Positions 53,998 to 64,000 of a DNA stretch of 64,000 nucleotides are shown here, in pieces; position 1 is the first letter of the stretch, and each line of letters opens with the position of its first letter. This DNA comes from Pseudophaeomoniella oleicola (lineage: Eukaryota > Ascomycota > Eurotiomycetes > Phaeomoniellales > Phaeomoniellaceae). The position numbers and the translations under genes are program-made. The notes under the pieces are model-generated. The model did no database searches, was not told the origin of the DNA, and was given only the letters and a program-made list of their open reading frames with translations. The DNA is taken from the NCBI GenBank assembly GCA_003868215.1, contig QWDQ01000005.1, positions 434,001 to 498,000 on the forward strand. The letters are read 5' to 3'.

Positions 53998-56900
53998 ATG
54001 ATGGCAAGCGATAAAAGAACGACCGCGAACATCAATCAAGCAAGGAAACTATGGAAACGCGGACTCGGCAACACAGGGGGACTGCAATGGCGAGGCTCTG
54101 CTCGAACATGCAAATCCTCGTCATCCTCGACGATGCGATTTTGGCTCTGTCTGGTCTTGATAAGCTGCCTTGTGAGCACAAATTTGGCTGCCGTTATAGA
54201 CTTCGATAATTGCCTACCTGATTCTATCACCGAATCTAACCCGCTACTCCTACAATTCTCCCCCCTTCATTTCGATGTCACATTCAACACCACGGATACT
54301 GCGCATCACCTCGATATCACCATTTATGGAAATGTATCGGGCAGAGCCACAGAAGAACCATATCCTTTACCTGACGATCCTTCCTGGTCTGATCCAAACG
54401 ACACATTGGGTAAGATACCAGACATCAATAATTTGAACAACAAGTACACTACTTTGTTTGCCGAGTTGCATGTCCTAACCTACACGCCATACACTGCTCC
54501 GGCGTCTCGGTTTTGCGCTAATGTAGTCAATGCTGAATGTCCAATTCCACCCGCGTTTTATGTCGATCCGAATAATATATCTGGTCTCCCAGGCTTTCAT
54601 TTCTCACATGATATGGGAACGAGCTATGCATTTGCGACCATAACACCGACGTTTCACGTCAAATCTGGAGATACTGCAGGATCGCTCTTGGCATGTGTCT
54701 CAGCAAGTATCACACCGGACCTCGGACACACGCTGAGACACCTGTTGAGGTATATTCCGGTAGTAATACTCATTGCTGTTGCTTTGGCGACGGTCATTGC
54801 GGCTACATATTCTCCATGGGGGACTACCGACATTTTCCGCTGGTCGAGCAATTATGGGCGGGACGAAGATCTATTACGTCTGGTAACACCCGGGTTCGCC
54901 GACTGTCTCGGTTATATCCAATTCATCTTCTTGACGGGAAGTCTGAGCCTCAACTATCCTGGCTACTACCAACCAGTGGTCAGGCAGGCCGCTTGGTCTT
55001 CGTTGATGTTCAATCAGAGTCTTGTATCCCACGGCCATGGGAGTCGAAGTATTACCGACGGTATATACACCGTCAATGGGACTTACGGCTTCGACAGGAT
55101 CAGTCAGCTGGTTGGCATGACTTCTTCGAAAGACATTTGGGCTAGCATGATGGTCAGCCTCCTCATCATTATGGTAGCAGTCGTGGCACTGGTTCAAATC
55201 GGCTTCTTACTTCGATGGGTCCTACGTACAGTGGGTAATGTTCAAGAAGAAGACCTGCGAGCCAAGAACATGCCTTTCACGGTGGGCAATGTCATCCGTA
55301 TCGTCTTCAACTACTTTCTGTTACCAATCGTATCGCTTTCGATGTTTCAGTTGGTAATAGCAAGTCAGGGCCCGACATATAATGTAGCACTTGCAGCAAT
55401 CGTCTTGATCATTCTAATAGTGTTCATTTTCTGGATTATGCTGCTTTTCGCAAGAACACCGAGGAGAGCATACCTCTTTGACGACCTACCTACGGTCCTT
55501 CTATATGGGCCTCTCTACAACACATACTCCGATGATGCCGCCACCTTCGCACTTATCCCCCTCTTCGTCAACTTCCTTCGCGGCATCGCCATCGGCGCCG
55601 TCCAGCCATCCGGCACTGCTCAGATTGTCCTTTTGGCTGTTAGTGAGATTATCCTGGCACTTACACTGAACGCATTCAGACCCTTTCCTTCGCCCACTTC
55701 TATGAACATTTACCAAACTTTCTTCGCCGTCATCCGTCTCGTCACGATAGTGCTGAGCATCGCTTTCGTGCCTTCCTTGGGTCTCACAGAAGCGCCTAAA
55801 GGGTGGATTGGGTACGCTATACTTTTGATGCATGGTGGTGTTCTAATTTTTGGCTTTTTACTCAATGCCTTGTCGACCATTTTTGAGGTTGTTGCTCGAC
55901 TGGCCGGAGCAGGGGGCGAAGCTAGTGGAGGGGCTGCAAGAGGAGGGCTTACGAAGGTCTTGGGTGTGCGTCAGCTCTCAAGAAGGTTACCTCGGCGCGA
56001 CACCGTCACACGTCATAGTATGGCGTCTGAAGCTGCTATCCTGGGCCCAGAAAATGATCGGAAGTCTATGCATATGGATGCTGGGCGGGTCAGGAGTATG
56101 TCCGCTAGCTCTGCGCAGCTACTCAGGAGCGAGAGAGCAAGCACCGCTTTCGACTCGGCGAGTGCGGGTCTAGTTCATAGTCGAGGCAGCGGCAGTGGTC
56201 AGTTTACGCCGACCACCCCAGTTGGTGGCAACACCTTCGCAGGGGGCCCCTCCTCGAAGAATAGAGGTAGCATGTCTCCAGGTGGGATTGCGGGGATAAA
56301 GCAAGCAGAAGCCGCAGACCGTTATTACCGTGCTCCACGGCCACGAAGGAATACGATGGATCCCCTCTCACCTGCTGATCGCAGCCGAGCGTCATGGGCT
56401 AGTGGTGACTGGACGAAAACCCCCGTGGGGCCAGATGATCCAGAGACCCTATCAGAAGACGATATTGGCGAAGGGCCTTCTAACTTAGATGGACAGAAAC
56501 TACAGGCTGACGACTTCATTGATGACGCCGCCAACGATCTCGCGCGAACCAGAAGCGACTATGCAGTCCGCGAAGTAGACTTCTATTATGGTGTGAGAGG
56601 GCCAGCGCTGTCAAGTGGGACGCGGAAGCTGAAGACTGGTCCCGCAGATCCTACCGGCCCTGTCTCGTCTGCAACGGGATGGTTCAAAGGTCTGCTTGGC
56701 GGGAAGAGTAAAGACAAGCATAAAGGCTTTGAGGTTGTGCGCAGCTCCCGCGCTCCCCCGCCGGGTCTAATGCCGCGCGTGGGTGGCCCATCGGCAAGCT
56801 CGGAACCTTACAAGGATGAACCCGAGGCTTTCGAATCAACCCAGAACGATCTTCAAGATGAACTAAACTCCCCGACTGAGTCCGACCGCGATCACGACGG

Positions 56901-57555
56901 ACAATCTTCGGATGAGGAATCCGGAGAGGATGAGGTACGCCCTATTAGCCATGTCTCAGCTGTCCCGCCATCATTGCCGGCAATCGACACGGGCGGAGAT
57001 ATTGAGCTTCCCAGCCGTGCTGGATCTAAGGCATCACGAATGTCTCGCTTTTCTCGTCCGGGTTCAAATAAGAAGCCACCGGTACCCAGGAAGAGCTCCA
57101 GACGCGGATCTTCGGGCGATTTCACTAAAGCAGGTTTCCCTGCAGCACACCTCTCTACAGTTCAAGCATCCCCTCCTTCTTCACCCCGCCATCTCCCTCG
57201 TCTGTATAATCCAGACAATCCTGCACAGCGACGAATAACTCCTTCATCTTCCCAGAGGTTACCGTTTGCGCCTTTGAGCAATCCTTCCCCTGCAAAAACA
57301 CAGACTTCTGTTGGCGAGTCCACTGCAGACTCTAGCCTCTTGCAGCTAGCAGAGGAAGAGAACAGAGGGCCGCTAACAGGTCACCACGCCAGAACATCCT
57401 CTTCAGCTTTAGGTCCTCTTGCACCCGATCTCAGAGGAGATCGGCCATCCAGTATGGGTTACGTTACCCAGCATCGAGCGGGTGAGCACATTCATCAAGC
57501 AAGTCCTGACTCACCAGAATTCCAGGAAAGCAGCGCAGAGATTGTTGACCGGTAG
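53998..57555 (+). CDS. TRP-like/ML-domain membrane protein (fungal Flc/Pkd2 family)
   Basis: An intronless gene of up to 1185 residues. From Met46 (54133) a good signal peptide starts (MRFWLCLVLISCLVSTNLAA), so translation may begin there; the basic 45-residue extension from 53998 is less likely to be kept. After it comes a luminal ML-like lipid-binding domain of about 200 residues with four spaced cysteines. Next is a fungal TRP-like domain with nine or so hydrophobic segments, from YIPVVILIAVALATVIAATY to YAILLMHGGVLIFGFLLNAL, including FARTPRRAYLFDDLPTVLLYGPLYN. The last 530 residues are cytosolic and disordered, rich in Ser, Arg and Pro. Relatives in yeasts affect calcium, FAD transport, osmotic response and cell-wall integrity. 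Which of these applies here is unknown. Confidence 0.88.
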   Translation: MMASDKRTTANINQARKLWKRGLGNTGGLQWRGSARTCKSSSSSTMRFWLCLVLISCLVSTNLAAVIDFDNCLPDSITESNPLLLQFSPLHFDVTFNTTDTAHHLDITIYGNVSGRATEEPYPLPDDPSWSDPNDTLGKIPDINNLNNKYTTLFAELHVLTYTPYTAPASRFCANVVNAECPIPPAFYVDPNNISGLPGFHFSHDMGTSYAFATITPTFHVKSGDTAGSLLACVSASITPDLGHTLRHLLRYIPVVILIAVALATVIAATYSPWGTTDIFRWSSNYGRDEDLLRLVTPGFADCLGYIQFIFLTGSLSLNYPGYYQPVVRQAAWSSLMFNQSLVSHGHGSRSITDGIYTVNGTYGFDRISQLVGMTSSKDIWASMMVSLLIIMVAVVALVQIGFLLRWVLRTVGNVQEEDLRAKNMPFTVGNVIRIVFNYFLLPIVSLSMFQLVIASQGPTYNVALAAIVLIILIVFIFWIMLLFARTPRRAYLFDDLPTVLLYGPLYNTYSDDAATFALIPLFVNFLRGIAIGAVQPSGTAQIVLLAVSEIILALTLNAFRPFPSPTSMNIYQTFFAVIRLVTIVLSIAFVPSLGLTEAPKGWIGYAILLMHGGVLIFGFLLNALSTIFEVVARLAGAGGEASGGAARGGLTKVLGVRQLSRRLPRRDTVTRHSMASEAAILGPENDRKSMHMDAGRVRSMSASSAQLLRSERASTAFDSASAGLVHSRGSGSGQFTPTTPVGGNTFAGGPSSKNRGSMSPGGIAGIKQAEAADRYYRAPRPRRNTMDPLSPADRSRASWASGDWTKTPVGPDDPETLSEDDIGEGPSNLDGQKLQADDFIDDAANDLARTRSDYAVREVDFYYGVRGPALSSGTRKLKTGPADPTGPVSSATGWFKGLLGGKSKDKHKGFEVVRSSRAPPPGLMPRVGGPSASSEPYKDEPEAFESTQNDLQDELNSPTESDRDHDGQSSDEESGEDEVRPISHVSAVPPSLPAIDTGGDIELPSRAGSKASRMSRFSRPGSNKKPPVPRKSSRRGSSGDFTKAGFPAAHLSTVQASPPSSPRHLPRLYNPDNPAQRRITPSSSQRLPFAPLSNPSPAKTQTSVGESTADSSLLQLAEEENRGPLTGHHARTSSSALGPLAPDLRGDRPSSMGYVTQHRAGEHIHQASPDSPEFQESSAEIVDR

Positions 57556-58597
57556 TGAGTGTACTCTGTGGCAACAGTAGTCTCACCGTGTCTCGATATT
57601 ATGCTTGCACCCCTTACGATCACGAATTTTTTTGGTCTGCCTTTCAAAAGTAATGGTATATTGTCCTGTGTAGCGATTGGGATTGCTCGGCGTTAACTTA
57701 GAGGGAACTACGATATTGCGCTTATGGTGCGAGCTGAACAGTAAGCGGGTGAATCTGGTGAGCATCATAACGTGCTTGCTACGACAGCGGCTATCGGTTC
57801 ATGCGTTTTCATGTCGACTTCTTGTACATTACGAAATTGCAGCCGTCAGTGGAAATGGCAAGGCCCGTTTCTTACCACTGGCGATCAGAACAGTATACAT
57901 AGTAATCCATAATAAGTAAGGTACAAGAACTGGACCAGTTTCAACAGATTGCAGGCTTGACAGTTTAGAACTACGTTGGTATTAATTGAATAGCAACGAG
58001 GCTGGCGGAAAGTTGGTTGTAACATGTGATAGAAACGACTTTTATCGTTAGCCAAAGATCTGCGCCACTTATCATATTCCTATCTCCGCGTTGCCGCCGA
58101 AGGACTATGGCGATTCAATCGCCTTACCAACACTGTCATCATTACCTCCTCGATCATTCTTCTCACACGTTGCAGCTATTCGAAGCTCAGCTTAGGAGCT
58201 GCTTAGTCGGCTAGAAGCTAGAGGGGAATCGTCCAGCGCCAATTTTATTGTCACATAGCCGCAGGCGGGTATACAAGGTGCTGCTTCCTGACGATCCGTT
58301 CGGTTACTGGCACGCGACCATAGCTCGCAGCAAGACTGCACGATTCCGTCCTCCTGCTATCGGCGCAAATTAGTTCGCAGGTTCGTCTTGAACCTTCGCT
58401 TTACCTCAATTCTCCCAATATCACCAAGGCGCGCATTGCGCGGGGCCATTCGGGGGCAGCAACCAATACCCAAGAGGCGCGTATACAATCCCATGCTTCT
58501 CCCATGTCTCCAACTGCCGCCGATTCAAGGAAGATACGCATATGAGCTCTGTTCGCCGTAGGGTTCCGTGTGCGGCTACGAGGAACGTGTCAATGCA
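57556..58597. other. Intergenic, no gene seen
   Basis: About 1 kb between two plus-strand genes, containing the promoter and leader of the FYVE/RING gene. A short ATG frame at 58542 overlaps the start region in another frame and could act as an upstream frame. Confidence 0.4.
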
Positions 58598-60568
58598 ATG
58601 TCTCTATCGAGCCATTCCGATGAGTCGGATAGCACCAACTACTCGAGCGATGATGAACCTTCCCCCCTCGATACGAGCCAAGATTTCGACGCTTCTCTCC
58701 CATTTGATAGTCACAACCTGCTTTCGAACATAGCGCGGAATAGCAGGGATTTCACCGAGGCTCCTGAGCCAGAATCCCACAGCCAACTAAACCAGGAATT
58801 CGAGGGCCCCGAAATACAAGGCCCTAGCTTCGTTGGTAGCGATAGGAAGCGAAGGCTTCCGGAGCCAACACACGGACCAGGACGGAGAAGGACTAACAGT
58901 GGTGGATTTCATACACAGGACGAACAACTAAGTCCATCTGGTCCATCGGGTACTCCCCAAGGCCCGAGGCCATCTCGCGTTCATTCAGTTACCATGGCTG
59001 ATTTGAACCGGTATGGGCAAGGCGACAGAGGAAGTCAGGGCTCACCTGAATCTACACGAAGGCCAAGCGGAAGCAGCAATAGTGAGTATACTTTGCCAAG
59101 GTGGCAACCAGATTCAGAGGTATCACACTGCCCCATCTGTGGTTCTCAGTTTACATGGTATTTCCGGAAACATCACTGTAGGAAATGTGGTCGTGTCGTC
59201 TGCGCAAACTGTTCTCCTCATCGTATCACTATTCCTCGTCAATTTATAGTCCAACCCCCGGATCTGAACTATCGCTCATCGACCATTGACCCACTCAGAG
59301 ATGGCGTTGTTGACCTTACCAGTGAAGAAGTTCTTAACGATAGAATGGAAGAAAGGCCCGGTTCAAGCCATGATCCCAATCCTGCGCTGGGTGGTGGTGA
59401 AGAGGTTCGATTGTGTAACCCATGTGTACCAGATCCTCAACCTGAGCCGCCACCGAGTTTCAGCCCTCCAACTGGATCGAGACAAAACTCGAGATGGTCA
59501 ACTGGACGCGATTATTACTCGGCGTGGGCGCCACCTCAGCGTCAAAGCCCTTACTCAAGGGAAGATCTTGCGGCTACTTGGGCTATCGAGCAGTCTCGTG
59601 CCGATATGCGGAGGCAGCGGGGAAGAGGAATGGTCGTATGTCTGATGCTTACATATTGGCGAATCTAATACTGACGTTCACTAGTTTGCGCCGGACGCCC
59701 AAGCCAACGACATGATTAGAACACAGCCTCCGCTCTTAGACGGAAACCGTCCTGAGCATTTTCGATTTGGTGCTGCAGACATCTCTGACGTGAGGAGAAC
59801 GATACCGCCCAGCTATCAAGGCCATACAGGACAGGCTGGTCCTCCCGTATATTCCTTGAGCGCCTCTTCAAGCAGCAACCCTCAATTCCACGGTTCACTG
59901 CCAATGCCTGTACGTAATTGTCCACTACAAGTGGCGGACAAGAAACTAATGTTGTACAGGGTTACTTGCCACCTTCGATGCGTCGACCACCATCTCACGA
60001 ATCTTCGAGATCTTCGCGTATGCCCGAGTTCATAGGAAATAGACCTCGAGTCCACTCAATGCTCGATGTTCCCCCACGTCCCTCATCTTCTATCGACCCT
60101 ACGCGTCCGCCACGCCCACGGGTTAGCGAACGTGACATTTGTCCCATATGCCGCCATATACTCCCTCCCGTCGGTCCTGGTGGTGATGAATCAGTACGCG
60201 AGCAGCATATTATGCAATGTATCGCCTCACGAGATCCCACCTATATTCTAGAAACTCCACCACCACCAACCACACCGTCGTCCTCATCTCAACAACCTCC
60301 AACGACATCGTCTCCACAACGTCATAACCCATCTCCCTTCCTCCCACTTCCAGTCCAAATGATCCGCTTCAACGCGACCGAAAAGGATTGTACGGCCGAA
60401 GACGGCTCGGCGCAGGAATGCTCCATCTGCATGGTCGAATACGAAGTCGGCGAGAAACTGGTCCGGTTGGAATGTCTTTGCAAGTTCCACGAGGAGTGTA
60501 TCGCTGGCTGGTTCAGGAGGAAAAGAGAATGCCCGGTGCACAAGCGTGATGAGAGGGAAGCCGTTTGA
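58598..60568 (+). CDS. FYVE and RING finger protein, putative endosomal E3 ubiquitin ligase (Pib1-like)
   Basis: Three exons, 58598-59635, 59685-59909 and 59960-60568, with introns of 49 and 50 bp, give 623 residues. A Ser-rich disordered N-terminus is followed by a FYVE finger from about residue 178. It has CPIC, then the phosphoinositide-binding RKHHCRKCG and VVCANC, with the last pair RLCNPC displaced by an insertion of roughly 60 residues. FYVE domains bind PI3P on endosomes. A second cysteine/histidine group (ICPICRHILPP, then HIMQC) lies mid-protein. The C-terminal RING reads CSICMVEYEVGEKLVRLECLC, FHEECIAGWF, CPVH, with His at the last zinc position. The layout is like yeast Pib1 but twice as long. 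The start is the first ATG in frame; an upstream exon cannot be excluded. Confidence 0.88.
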
Positions 60569-60954
60569 ATAGATTCTCTCTTCAAGGCAAGCGAAGAGAA
60601 GAGAAGAAAGAAAGAAAGAAAGAAAGGGAGCCTTGCTAAGCACATTTTGAACGGACTGGGACCGAACTTGACACTTTTTTCTTATTTTTATACTATCGGT
60701 TGATTTCATTTATCTCCCCCCTCCCCGTCTTCACAACGACTTTCTTCTTTTCCTTCTTTTTCCTTTTCTTCCTTCCCTCTCCCTCTTCCCCAGATCACCA
60801 AATCACTCCCCCCTGACAAACCAAGCACACGCACATATACAGACAGACAGACACATATGACGAATTAACGAAATCGCAACCCCCATCCCGTCCCAAGCAC
60901 TACCACATTTTGCAATGAGCCTTTTTTTCTTCTCTCTTTTCTTTCCCTTTTTTT

Positions 60955-60999
60955 TTGTGTGTGTGTGTGTTTTGGTTGTTGTTGTTGTTGTTGTTGTTG
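60955..60999. repeat. (GT)n and (TTG)n microsatellites
   Basis: Adjacent dinucleotide and trinucleotide runs in the region between two convergent genes. Confidence 0.9.
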
Positions 61000-61402
61000 G
61001 GCGGGGGGTGGAATTGAAATTCATCTATTTCCTAGATACATGCGTTACGTACCTAGGTACCTTACATAATTACCTGTCACATGTTATATCTCCAGGAGGA
61101 CTAGGTACCTTAGATATCCATTCTATGTAATATGTGTAGCTTTTTTTCCTTGGGGATGGTCTCGCTCGCTCGCAACAATCAGTTATACTTGGGGTTCCTC
61201 TTTTTTTTTTTAGCGGTTTATAATTAGTATAGTTATGGTATACGGGAATATATTGTTCATTCATGACTTTTATTTTATTTTAATTGTTTTTTCTGGTGGC
61301 TTTTGTACGCCTATTTGTAGGACATGTGCTTGTAGGACATGTTATGTAGAGGGAGAAACCCCAAAGATGAAGGTTGATTATCTACAATATAAAGACGAAA
61401 AG

Positions 61403-61447
61403 AGAAGAAGAAGAAGAAGAAGAAGAAGAAGAAGAAGAAGAAGAAGA
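61403..61447. repeat. (AAG)n microsatellite
   Basis: About fifteen copies of AAG within roughly 60 bp of the stop codon of the multicopper oxidase gene. On that gene's strand it is a (CTT)n tract in the 3' untranslated region. Confidence 0.9.
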
Positions 61448-61508
61448 GGGAAGAAGAAGAAGAGGGAAGAAGACGGCCGGCCCGTGCAACTACTACCGCT
61501 ACTACTAC

Positions 61509-63692
61509 TCAAGCATGATCCCAAATCCGATCATCCGGTCTTCTTCCCCTCTCGATCCCAGGAAGCCTACACATCCTCTCCCCCCTTTCGACCGCGTCGA
61601 CCCATCCGTGCTTCCCGTCTTTGACGTCCTGTTCCAGATCACCCGCGCCGACGACGAGGACCATGCCCATACCGGCCTCGAAATGCCAGGCGATGTGGCA
61701 GTGTAAGAGCCAGGCGCCGGGGTTGTCGAGGGTGACGCGGATGTGGATCCAGCCGAAGCCTGGGACGGTGGCGGTGTCGCGGCGTAAGGGATTCGTGAGG
61801 TCAAGATTGAGATTGAGGGTTGGTTCTTCGAGGAGGGTTTCGGTGTTGTGGTGGAGGAGGAGAGAGGGAGGTGGGTCGCCGGCGCCGGAGCCGAGGATGA
61901 AGAATTTGTGGCCGTGGAGGTGGAGGGGATGGGCGCCGTCGTCGAAATTGGCGAATATCAGGTCGATGGTTGAGGGTGACGTGTGCGTCTGGAGGACTAG
62001 TTCGGTCGATGGATCATAGGCCTCTCTGTTGACACCGATGTTGCCGTCGGATTGCAGCGGCGGCATGGGTTCTGGAGCATAGATATAGAAAGTGGTTGGC
62101 GGAGGTGGGGGAGCTGTCAGCCTTGTAAAGTTTATGCTGGTAGCTGGTGTCGAGAGACCAGTGACTAGACGATGTAGGACTGGAGATTCAATCTGCGGGT
62201 GGAAAGAGCTGGAATTGAAGAAGCCACGTGAGAGACGGTGGGCACCAATCATGAAATTGGATCGGAGGTAGAAACTCGCGTCGGGTCTGGAAGGCGCAGA
62301 GACGGGTATCACAGGCGTTAGAGAGGTCGTGTTGTGGTCGTGACATTGGAGTTCGATCGTTTCGGGCCAGTCGGCAGAGTCGGGGAGAGATCTCTGTTTG
62401 AATATCGACGTCGGAGATGAAGGGTCATGGTAGCGAATGATAGCACGTGCTTCTGGATCCAGGTCAGAGTTCGGTTTCGCAAAGCAATGGGTCACCATTC
62501 GTGCTCGAAGCCAGAAGGAATCTCTCTCGGTGTTGTTCGCTGAGACTACAATGCTATATCGTTGTGCTGGGTTGATCGAGAGGCGGTGGAAGTAGGTTGG
62601 CCATATGTCAGTCCCATCAACTTCGGTAATAGCGAACTGATGTTCATCGATTCGGATCTGGAATTCTGCAAAAGCACCGACGTTAATGAACCGTAGGCGA
62701 TGATTTTGGTTGGGCGCCAAGTTGAAGATTGGAAGGGAAGCATTGGTAGCATCACATTTCCGATGGGATAGCGTAGTGCAGTTGCGTATATTCTGACCGT
62801 TGATGAGTGCTCCATCTGGAACTGGTTCGGCATTTTCGTTGTCTGGCTCGAGATATCTCAACAGTAACCCGTCTGAGAGATCGTGATAGTAGTCTTGTAC
62901 CATGACGACTCGATCGGATGCATATACAACCTTTTGGACAACCTTCTCCTCCTTTGAGTGGACGATGAGCGGGCCAAATAGGCCATCAGATGTCTGCGCC
63001 CCATGGTGGGCATGGTACCAATAGGTGCCAGCTTGTTCTTCTACCTTGAATTCGTAGGTGAAGTTTGTGCCGGGCGCAATGGGACATTGCGTCACTCCCG
63101 TCGTGCCGTCCATCCAATTCGTACCGCGTTGATACATGCCATGCCAGTGAATGGATGTTGCATTCTTCGCTTGGTTGTGTACATGGACCACGATGGTATC
63201 TCCCTCGTTGACTTCTACCAATGGCCCTGGAAACTCCTTGTTGATGAGGAGCATTGGTCTGTAGACTCCATCTGGATTTGCAGTCTCATCTGAAATGGCC
63301 CAATGGTACTCGCGTCTCATTGGAGCGGCTTTGAAATCCCATGTCGGATCTAGGATGTAGTCGTCGGACCTTCCCAGAGAAATACTGCCGTCTTCGGAAG
63401 AAGCAGGGATCTCATCGTCGTGTGGGATCAAGTTACCCTCTGTCTCTGCCGTAGTCGTTTGTCTAGTGATGGAGAACAGCAATACCGCTATAATGCCTCC
63501 TAAAAGAAGAAGGACGCCCAGAGCAACGAGCCATTTCCACCTCAGGCTTCTTCCGTGATGCTTCTTGTACTGTGCATGACTGCCATCCTTCTCGAGTAGA
63601 CGTTGAGCCTGCTCCTGGTCGCTGTCTTCAGCCCTAGTTATCGAGCTCAGGACCAAGTCGGTCTCACGCTCTGACTCAGTCGACGTCCGCAT
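61509..63692 (-). CDS. Membrane-anchored multicopper oxidase (laccase-like)
   Basis: An intronless gene of 727 residues. All copper motifs are present: HWHG (about 182-185), YHAHHG (226-231), HPLHLHGH and HCHIAWHFEAGM. Together they supply the type 1 site and the trinuclear cluster that reduces oxygen to water. The residue ten after the type 1 cysteine is Met, which in laccases usually goes with lower redox potential. The N-terminus is unusual. Instead of a cleaved signal there is a charged tail of about 53 residues, then one hydrophobic segment (WLVALGVLLLLGGIIAVLLFSI, split here only by Leu/Gly). This predicts a type II protein with its catalytic part outside the cell or in the lumen. A ferroxidase role is possible, but the acidic iron-binding residues of Fet3 cannot be confirmed. 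The start is the first ATG, after an in-frame stop upstream. Confidence 0.93.
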   Translation of the reverse strand: MRTSTESERETDLVLSSITRAEDSDQEQAQRLLEKDGSHAQYKKHHGRSLRWKWLVALGVLLLLGGIIAVLLFSITRQTTTAETEGNLIPHDDEIPASSEDGSISLGRSDDYILDPTWDFKAAPMRREYHWAISDETANPDGVYRPMLLINKEFPGPLVEVNEGDTIVVHVHNQAKNATSIHWHGMYQRGTNWMDGTTGVTQCPIAPGTNFTYEFKVEEQAGTYWYHAHHGAQTSDGLFGPLIVHSKEEKVVQKVVYASDRVVMVQDYYHDLSDGLLLRYLEPDNENAEPVPDGALINGQNIRNCTTLSHRKCDATNASLPIFNLAPNQNHRLRFINVGAFAEFQIRIDEHQFAITEVDGTDIWPTYFHRLSINPAQRYSIVVSANNTERDSFWLRARMVTHCFAKPNSDLDPEARAIIRYHDPSSPTSIFKQRSLPDSADWPETIELQCHDHNTTSLTPVIPVSAPSRPDASFYLRSNFMIGAHRLSRGFFNSSSFHPQIESPVLHRLVTGLSTPATSINFTRLTAPPPPPTTFYIYAPEPMPPLQSDGNIGVNREAYDPSTELVLQTHTSPSTIDLIFANFDDGAHPLHLHGHKFFILGSGAGDPPPSLLLHHNTETLLEEPTLNLNLDLTNPLRRDTATVPGFGWIHIRVTLDNPGAWLLHCHIAWHFEAGMGMVLVVGAGDLEQDVKDGKHGWVDAVERGERMCRLPGIERGRRPDDRIWDHA

Positions 63693-64000
63693 GGCACGTT
63701 GATATACAAGGGATGCTAGATCGACTCGAGCGACCGGAGAGGGATAGGAAGGAACCACTGCACTGTCGATCACCAGGCTATCCTAAGCATCTAGAGCTGT
63801 CGGAACCCTCGCATCATCAATCTGCTGAATGCTAGATGCCACCTTTCAAATGCCCCCTCCACTGCGCCAATAAAGTCAGTTATGGTCATGTTACGCTAGA
63901 TCAGTGTATTGTGAGTGATTCGGAAAGAAAAACGGAAATGCTCCTGCCGATTTCCAGCGGTGAGTGAGTCTCTAGAAACACGAGAAGCGTGTGATTTCTT
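63693..64000. promoter_or_regulatory. Upstream region of the multicopper oxidase gene
   Basis: About 300 bp to the window edge. The frame stays open a further 27 codons without an ATG. I see no copper- or iron-response element that I can name with confidence. Confidence 0.35.

Larger units (their letters stand above)
60569..61508. other. Convergent intergenic region with microsatellites
   Basis: About 940 bp between convergent genes. It includes a GAAA run at about 60609-60627, (CA)n/(GT)n and (TTG)n at 60955-60999, CCTAGG boxes near 61030 and 61101, and an (AAG)n tract at about 61403-61447. No gene seen. Confidence 0.6.

Noticed and set aside
61235-61706. Open frames with poly-Arg or poly-Glu
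   Set aside because: They cross the (AAG)n microsatellite and the 3' end of the multicopper oxidase gene.

Overview
The window looks like nuclear DNA of a filamentous ascomycete (Pezizomycotina). The reasons are compact genes with short GT-AG introns (about 49-128 bp), two nuclear tRNA genes with canonical introns after tRNA position 37, a Zn2Cys6 regulator, a GH76 mannosidase, a fungal TRP-like/ML-domain protein, an Sct1-type acyltransferase, and intergenic DNA rich in microsatellites. I cannot fix the class or genus from the sequence.

Left part (1-11990), housekeeping genes: an F-box-like protein (+), the proteasome deubiquitinase Rpn11 (-, four exons rebuilt from splice signals), a Cys/His-rich unknown (-), an Mtc1-like protein (+), a small DUF2462 protein (-), an unrecognised nuclear-looking protein (-, four exons), and the exon-junction-complex protein Y14/RBM8A (+).

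Middle part (12000-38000), sparser: a short coiled-coil (SCOC-type) protein sits between two large gene-free stretches of 2.6 and 6.3 kb. Then follow a GH76 enzyme divergent from a 2-oxoglutarate/Fe(II) oxygenase, an intron-containing tRNA-Leu(CAG), a broken aminoglycoside-phosphotransferase-like kinase gene, an MFS sugar transporter, a decayed SF1 helicase gene, and an intron-containing tRNA-Gly(TCC).

Right part (38000-64000), dense again: a small coiled-coil protein preceded by an unusual cluster of inverted repeats, a 788-residue unknown divergent from a glycerol-3-phosphate acyltransferase, an amdS-like amidase, a Zn2Cys6 transcription factor divergent from a hotdog thioesterase, a large TRP-like membrane protein, a FYVE+RING ubiquitin ligase, and a multicopper oxidase with an N-terminal membrane anchor.

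The genes do not form a recognisable biosynthetic cluster, and I saw no CRISPR array or intact transposon. The most unusual signals are non-coding. One is a family of perfect palindromes built from GTAGT half-sites, scattered through intergenic DNA. Another is a tandem array of 18-20 bp inverted repeats (38479-38895) upstream of the small coiled-coil gene, whose arms differ between copies in a compensating way. The third is a pair of decayed genes on either side of the sugar transporter.
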